Below are positions 58,085-64,000 of a stretch of DNA of 64,000 nucleotides, piece after piece (position 1 is the first letter of the stretch; every line of letters starts with the position of its first letter). This DNA is from Verrucomicrobiia bacterium (GTDB lineage Bacteria; Verrucomicrobiota; Verrucomicrobiia; Limisphaerales; Fontisphaeraceae). The notes beneath the pieces were generated by a model. The model saw only the letters and a list, made by a program, of their open reading frames with translations, did not search any database and had not been told where the DNA came from. Position numbers and translations under genes: made by a program. The DNA is taken from assembly GCA_026414565.1 (NCBI GenBank), contig JAOAIT010000055.1:151875-215874 (forward strand), read 5' to 3'.

Positions 58085-60076
58085 ATGAGTGAAACTGGTC
58101 GTTCTTTTGGCCGCCGCCGTGGCGGCATGCGCTTCCGCCCCACCGGCGGATTGAAGCCTCCTTCCCCCAAGGTCGAGCGCGCCGCGCAGGAAGCCCGCGC
58201 CGAAGCCCTGGGCACCAAAAATGAGGTGGAATCCATCTATGACCGCCGCCGCCATGAGGCGGAAATTCAACGCGCGGAAAACCTGGCCGCCGGCCTCCCG
58301 CCGGACGCTCCCCCCGCCCCCGCGCCGGAAGCCCCGCCCACCGAGGGCGGGCGCAGCCAGGAGTTTCGCGCCCCCAATCTGGACACCCCGGCCGAGGTCA
58401 CCGAGGACACCTACCAGCCGGTGGAAATTGAGGAAAAACCCAAGGGCCTGGTGGAGTCCATCAAGCATGCCGCCAACAAGGTCATCACCAAGGTCAAACG
58501 CCTCATCCGCCCCGTCCAGCGCAGCCACAAGGAGGTCATCATCAACGTCGAGTCGCTGGAAACCCGCGTGGCTGTGCTCGAAGCCGGGCGGCTGGAGGAG
58601 TTCACCATCGAGCGCACCACCGAGGAGCGCATGGCCGGCAGCATCTACAAGGGCAAGGTGCGCAACCTCGAGGACGGCCTCAAGGCGGCCTTTGTGGACA
58701 TTGGCTATGAGAAAAACGCCTTCCTGCATTACTGGGACATCGTGCCCAGCAATTTTGACAGCAGCGTGGAAGTCGTCGAGCGCGACACCGGCCGCCGCCG
58801 CGAGCGCGAGAAGCCCAAAATCACCCAGAAGGACATCCCCCGCGTTTACCCGCCCGGCTCCGACATCATCGTGCAGGTGACTAAGGGGCCGATCGGCACC
58901 AAGGGGCCGCGCGTGACCACCAACCTGGTCCTGCCCGGCCGTTATCTGGTCCTGCTGCCCAACTCCGAGCAGTCGGGCATCTCCCGCAAAATCGAAAACC
59001 ACGAAGAACGCCAGCGGTTGAAAAAAATCCTCCGCAACCTGCATATCCCCGACGGCATGGGGGTCATCATCCGCACGGTGGGCGAGGGACAGCAGGCCCG
59101 CTACTTCGTGCGCGACCTGGCGCTGTTGCTCGAAGAATGGGCCGGCATCCAGGAGCGCATCCGCACCCTGCCGGCCCCCGCCTGCGTGTTCAAGGAGCCG
59201 GACCTGATCGAGCGCACCGTGCGGGACTTCCTCACCGAGGACGTGGAGCGCATTGTGGTGGACAACGCGGCGGCGTGCGAACGCATGAAGCAGATGATCG
59301 GCCGCATCTCCAAACGCTCCGTCAGCAAGGTCAAGTTGTACACCGAGAGCACGCCCATCTTTGACAAGTTCAACATCACCCCGCAGCTCGAGCAGGCCTT
59401 CTCGCGCCAGGTCACCCTCAAGAGCGGCGGACACCTGGTCATTGACGAAACGGAGGCCCTGGTGGCCATTGACGTCAACCCCGGCCGCCACAAGGGCACC
59501 AAGGACCAGGAGTCCACCATCCTCAAGGTCAACCTCGAAGCCGCCGAGGAAATCTGCCGGCAGTTGCGCCTGCGCAACATCGGCGGCCTCATCGTGCTGG
59601 ACTTCATTGACATGCGCCATCCCCGCGACCGCCAGGCCGTGTACCGCAAAATGCTGGAATGTCTCAAACGCGACCGCGCCAAAACCCATATCCTGCCCAT
59701 CTCCCAACTGGGCTTGATGGAGATGACGCGCCAGCGGCATTCGGAGAGTGTGCGGGCCTCGGTGTTTGACGACTGCCCCTACTGCAAAGGCCGCGGCAAG
59801 GTCAAAAGCGCCCTCTCCATGAGCGTCGAAATCCAGCGGCGCCTGGCCGAGATCCTCAAGAAACGGCCCCGCGATGAATCGGACTTCCAGCTCCGCATCG
59901 TGGTGCACCCCACCGTCCTCGAACGCCTGCGCAAGGAGGACGAGAAGCTCATCATCGAGATGGAGAAAAAGTATTTCGGCCGGCTCAGCTTCCGTGCCGA
60001 TCCCAGCTTCCACGCCGAGCAGTTCAAAATCTACAATGCGCTGACCAACGAGGAGCTGGCCTCCGAGAAAGATTAA
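58085..60076 (+). CDS. rng: Ribonuclease E/G family endoribonuclease
   Basis: This metal-dependent RNA endonuclease is 663 residues long. The catalytic core starts at about residue 150 (VIINVESLETRVAVLEAGRLEEFTIER). It has an S1-type domain (GSIYKGKVRNLEDGLKAAFVDIGYEKNAFLHYWD) with an inserted charged loop, the DNase I-like site with Asp463 in AIDVNPGRHKGT and Asp506 in VLDFIDM, and the zinc-link DDCPYCKGRG (Cys564, Cys567). The first 150 residues are a Pro/Glu/Arg-rich, probably disordered extension that RNase G lacks. In E. coli rng is likewise close to mreBCD. A strong terminator follows. Confidence 0.94.
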   Translation: MSETGRSFGRRRGGMRFRPTGGLKPPSPKVERAAQEARAEALGTKNEVESIYDRRRHEAEIQRAENLAAGLPPDAPPAPAPEAPPTEGGRSQEFRAPNLDTPAEVTEDTYQPVEIEEKPKGLVESIKHAANKVITKVKRLIRPVQRSHKEVIINVESLETRVAVLEAGRLEEFTIERTTEERMAGSIYKGKVRNLEDGLKAAFVDIGYEKNAFLHYWDIVPSNFDSSVEVVERDTGRRREREKPKITQKDIPRVYPPGSDIIVQVTKGPIGTKGPRVTTNLVLPGRYLVLLPNSEQSGISRKIENHEERQRLKKILRNLHIPDGMGVIIRTVGEGQQARYFVRDLALLLEEWAGIQERIRTLPAPACVFKEPDLIERTVRDFLTEDVERIVVDNAAACERMKQMIGRISKRSVSKVKLYTESTPIFDKFNITPQLEQAFSRQVTLKSGGHLVIDETEALVAIDVNPGRHKGTKDQESTILKVNLEAAEEICRQLRLRNIGGLIVLDFIDMRHPRDRQAVYRKMLECLKRDRAKTHILPISQLGLMEMTRQRHSESVRASVFDDCPYCKGRGKVKSALSMSVEIQRRLAEILKKRPRDESDFQLRIVVHPTVLERLRKEDEKLIIEMEKKYFGRLSFRADPSFHAEQFKIYNALTNEELASEKD

Positions 60077-60093
60077 TCACTACCCTGCTTGAA

Positions 60094-60129
60094 GGAGGGC
60101 CGGCGCTCGCGTCGGCCCTCCATTTTTTT
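60094..60129 (+). terminator. Rho-independent terminator after rng
   Basis: An 11-bp stem with one G-T pair (60094-60104, 60111-60121) and a 6-nt loop is followed by a run of seven T. Confidence 0.92.
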
Positions 60130-60776
<647 letters not shown>

Positions 60777-60844
60777 GGGATGAAGCGATGGCCGGCAAGA
60801 TGAACCCAAGAATCTTAAACGTTAACCCTTTCTAAAGCGAAATT

Positions 60845-62284
60845 ATGAAAAAGATTTTTCTGCTTCTGAGTTTGATGACCTGGATGGCGCTCGGCGGCGG
60901 CACGGCTCTGAGGGCGGCGGACGCCGCCCCGGCGCCCGAGCGCTCGCTGGCGGAGCGCATTGCGGATCTGGAGGCCTACATGAACAACGTGGCGCGGGTG
61001 GAAAACACCAATGCGCCCTCCAAAATCCCCGGCCCGGGGCCGGGCCACAATGCCTGGCAGATGACCTCGACGGCCCTGGTGTTGTTCATGACGCTGCCGG
61101 GCCTGGCCCTGTTCTACGGCGGCCTGGTGCGGCGCAAGAATGTGCTTTCCGTCATGGCGCAATGCCTGGGCATCGCCGGCCTGTCCACCGTGTTGTGGTT
61201 TATTTGCGGATACAGCCTGACGTTTGCCCCGGGCAATCCGTTCATCGGCGGGTTTGACTACCTTTTCCTCAAGGGCGTCAACGGCGGCGAGGTCGGGCAG
61301 GGGAGCAACTGGATCAGCAACAACGTGTGGGCCATGTTCCAGCTCACCTTTGCCATCATCACCCCCGCGTTGATCGTGGGCGCCATTGCCGAGCGCATGA
61401 AATTCTCCGCTCTCATGCTCTTCATGCTGGGCTGGATGTTTCTGGTGTATTTCCCGCTGGCCCACATGGTCTGGGCGGCGGACGGCTTGATGTGCGGGCC
61501 GCTCAATCCCAACGCCAAGATCAAGGCGCTGGATTTCGCCGGAGGCACCGTGGTGCACATGTCCTCGGGCTGGTCCGCGCTGGTGCTCTGCTTGATCCTG
61601 GGCAAGCGCCTGGGCTTTCCCAAGGAGCTCATGCCGCCGCACAGCATGGTGTTGACCATGATCGGCACCGGCATGCTGTGGGTGGGTTGGTATGGGTTTA
61701 ATGCCGGCAGCGCCCTGGCCGCCGACGGCATCGCGGCCAACGCTTTCGTGGCCACGACGCTGGCCGCGGCGATCGCGAGCTTCGTGTGGCCCATGGCGGA
61801 GTGGGTGTTCCGCGGCAAGCCGAGTGTGCTCGGTTTCTGCTCCGGCGCGGTGGCAGGCTTGGTGGTCGTCACTCCGGCGTGCGGTTTTGTCAACACCAAC
61901 GGCGCTGTCCTCATCGGTGTCGCGGCGGGTTTGGTCCCGTTCTTCGCGTGCTGGAAACTCAAGGCATGGCTCGGCTACGACGACGCGCTGGACACCTTTG
62001 GCGTCCATGGCGTCGGCGGCACACTGGGCGCGTTCCTGACCGGACTGCTGGCCAAGCTGGAAGCCAACGCCAACCTCGGCAACAACCTCAAGAGCCTCGT
62101 TGGCCACAGCTTGTGGATCGAACAACTAAAAGCGATCGGTCTGACGATCCTGATGGCGGTCATTGGCACGACGATCATCGCCTTCATCGTCAAGGCTGTG
62201 GTGGGCTTGCGTCCGGCGCCGGAGGACGAACGCCTGGGTCTAGACATCACCGACCACGGTGAGGAGGGTTACAATCTGATCTGA
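60845..62284 (+). CDS. amtB: Ammonium transporter AmtB
   Basis: This channel-like transporter is 479 residues long. A signal-like segment (MKKIFLLLSLMTWMALGGGTALRA) and a 40-residue linker with a short helix precede the Amt core. The twin pore histidines are in GGTVVHMSSG and DTFGVHGVGG, and the Phe gate region is in the AWQMTSTALVLFMTLPGLALFYGGL start. The C-terminal tail (GLRPAPEDERLGLDITDHGEEGYNL) is the P-II binding region. It is bracketed by three P-II genes. Confidence 0.96.
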   Translation: MKKIFLLLSLMTWMALGGGTALRAADAAPAPERSLAERIADLEAYMNNVARVENTNAPSKIPGPGPGHNAWQMTSTALVLFMTLPGLALFYGGLVRRKNVLSVMAQCLGIAGLSTVLWFICGYSLTFAPGNPFIGGFDYLFLKGVNGGEVGQGSNWISNNVWAMFQLTFAIITPALIVGAIAERMKFSALMLFMLGWMFLVYFPLAHMVWAADGLMCGPLNPNAKIKALDFAGGTVVHMSSGWSALVLCLILGKRLGFPKELMPPHSMVLTMIGTGMLWVGWYGFNAGSALAADGIAANAFVATTLAAAIASFVWPMAEWVFRGKPSVLGFCSGAVAGLVVVTPACGFVNTNGAVLIGVAAGLVPFFACWKLKAWLGYDDALDTFGVHGVGGTLGAFLTGLLAKLEANANLGNNLKSLVGHSLWIEQLKAIGLTILMAVIGTTIIAFIVKAVVGLRPAPEDERLGLDITDHGEEGYNLI

Positions 62285-62650
<366 letters not shown>

Positions 62651-62735
62651 AGCTGGCGCCGGAAAAGGGGCTTCGTAGGCAACTTCGCGGTTTGACATTG
62701 CAGAGCGTGCCGGGGAAGGCTACAAGGCACGGTAG

Positions 62736-63104
<369 letters not shown>

Positions 63105-63125
63105 AGCCAGACACCGATGGCGCGA

Positions 63126-63155
63126 GCGGCGTTTCCGAAAGGAAGCGCCGCTTTT
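63126..63155 (+). terminator. Rho-independent terminator after the glnK pair
   Basis: An 11-bp stem with one G-T pair (63126-63136, 63141-63151) and a GAAA tetraloop is followed by four T. Confidence 0.8.
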
Positions 63156-63333
63156 GCTTCAGCGCCGGGACACGCTCGCGGTTTGGTCCGCGCTGAGGTT
63201 CTGGCCTTTCAACACCCAAGCTCGCTCTCGCCAGTCACCGATGCCAGATCCAATACCAGCGGCGTCCGCGCCGGATGCGACCGGTCGCGGCGAGGATCAA
63301 ACTTCGCGCTTGTGACCGGTGCAGCGGTCGCCT

Positions 63334-64000
63334 ATGCTCGCGCGCGTCGTGGGAGCGGCAATCACTATTCTTGGCAGCGGTTCGGCCGGCAACTGCGCGT
63401 TGTTGGAAACGCCTCGGGTCTGCCTGTTGATTGACGCCGGCCTCAGCGGCAAACAGATCGCCCTGCGGCTGGCGAGCATCGGCCGCACGCTCGACGACGT
63501 GGACGCGGTGTTGCTGACCCACGAGCACCACGATCACGCGCAGGGACTGCCCGTCCTCTGCCGACGCCACCGAATTCCGGTCTTCGCCAATCGCCTTACC
63601 ATCGAGGTCCTGCAGGAGGACATGGGGCACGTGCCGATGGCCGGATTGTGGAAGGTGTTCCAGACCGGCCAGGCGTTTGAACTGGGCGATGTGATCGTCG
63701 AGACGTTTCCCGTTCCGCATGACGCGCAAGACCCGGTCGGGTTTCTGCTGCGGCACGAGAACCTGAACGTTGGCGTGCTCGCTGATCTCGGCCACGTCAC
63801 GCGCCTGATCGTCGAGCGGCTCAAACGCGCTCATATCCTGCTGCTGGAGACCAATCACGACGTGCGGATGCTGCAGGAGGACCCGCGCCGGCCGTGGTCG
63901 CTCAAGCAACGCATCCTCTCGCGGTTCGGCCATCTCTCCAATGAAGCGGCCGCCGAGGCCGCCACGCAAATCGTCCACGACGACCTGCGGCACATCTTCC
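63334..64000 (+). CDS. WalJ/YycJ-type metallo-beta-lactamase fold hydrolase (partial)
   Basis: The reading frame is open to the end of the window (222 codons visible). It has the metal-binding motif LTHEHHDHAQG, an early GSGSAGNCALLE loop and the later GVLADLGHVT and LLETNHD segments, which mark the YycJ/VicX (WalJ) group. This group has been linked to DNA processing and wall regulation. The start is the ATG at 63334 or a GTG at 63349. Confidence 0.88.
   Translation, partial: MLARVVGAAITILGSGSAGNCALLETPRVCLLIDAGLSGKQIALRLASIGRTLDDVDAVLLTHEHHDHAQGLPVLCRRHRIPVFANRLTIEVLQEDMGHVPMAGLWKVFQTGQAFELGDVIVETFPVPHDAQDPVGFLLRHENLNVGVLADLGHVTRLIVERLKRAHILLLETNHDVRMLQEDPRRPWSLKQRILSRFGHLSNEAAAEAATQIVHDDLRHIF

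Overview
The window is a GC-rich chromosomal segment that looks verrucomicrobial, possibly of the Pedosphaera/Limisphaera type. The signs are a pseudopilin with the [20 protein letters not shown] leader common in the PVC group, many secreted RCC1/Ig-like, GH127 and PL10 proteins, a TIGR04073-type lipoprotein, and a dcw cluster ending in a divergent FtsZ. This assignment is inference from protein features; there is no rRNA in the window. I found no tRNA, CRISPR array, insertion sequence or prophage.

Layout. 1-6.1 kb is the end of the dcw cell-wall/division cluster (murG tail, murC, ddl, ftsQ, ftsA, ftsZ). 6.1-18.9 kb holds a DsbD-type thiol transporter, a secreted NTF2-like protein, a GH127 arabinofuranosidase, a mutarotase-like protein, an RlmI-like methyltransferase, an APC permease fused to a Usp domain, and a 923-residue double-RCC1/Ig protein. 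19.0-24.3 kb holds, on the minus strand, a natural fusion of a DinB/Pol IV-type polymerase with a DnaE2-type polymerase, downstream of lexA, whose start is overlapped by a likely LexA operator. 24.4-31.6 kb contains a DUF1638/ThuA pair, a sugar transporter, a pseudopilin, an RMD1/DUF155 protein, a Dabb protein and a MurA with Asp in place of the catalytic Cys. 31.8-34.1 kb is an IscR-like/IscU/IscS iron-sulfur operon with a near-perfect IscR type 1 operator. 34.1-40.3 kb has trpF, an LpoB-COG3014-YcfL lipoprotein operon and a Ski2-type helicase. 40.4-44.8 kb is a group of poorly known proteins (FHA/zinc ribbon, membrane protein, GNAT, zinc-ribbon membrane protein, Sel1). 44.9-51.4 kb holds pectate lyase PL10, thiD, a tandem pair of cysteine-rich paralogues, araB and araD. 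51.4-60.1 kb has ispE and the rod-shape operon mreBCD-mrdAB-rng. 60.4-63.1 kb is a nitrogen locus, glnB-amtB-glnK-glnK, behind a sigma-54-type promoter. A WalJ/YycJ-type metallo-hydrolase runs off the right end.

How the genes work together. Wall synthesis and shape genes are over-represented (murC, ddl, murA, ftsQAZ, lpoB, mreBCD, PBP2, RodA), so this is a growth and division neighbourhood. GH127, PL10, AraB and AraD point to use of arabinan-decorated pectin, although they are scattered rather than in one operon. Several single genes share one promoter layout, TTG(G/C)C(A/G/C)-N17-TANNNT ending 6-7 nt before the start codon, which implies leaderless mRNAs.

The most notable items are the two-polymerase SOS fusion, the FtsZ that lacks the T7-loop catalytic aspartate, the predicted fosfomycin-insensitive MurA, and the shared leaderless promoter layout.
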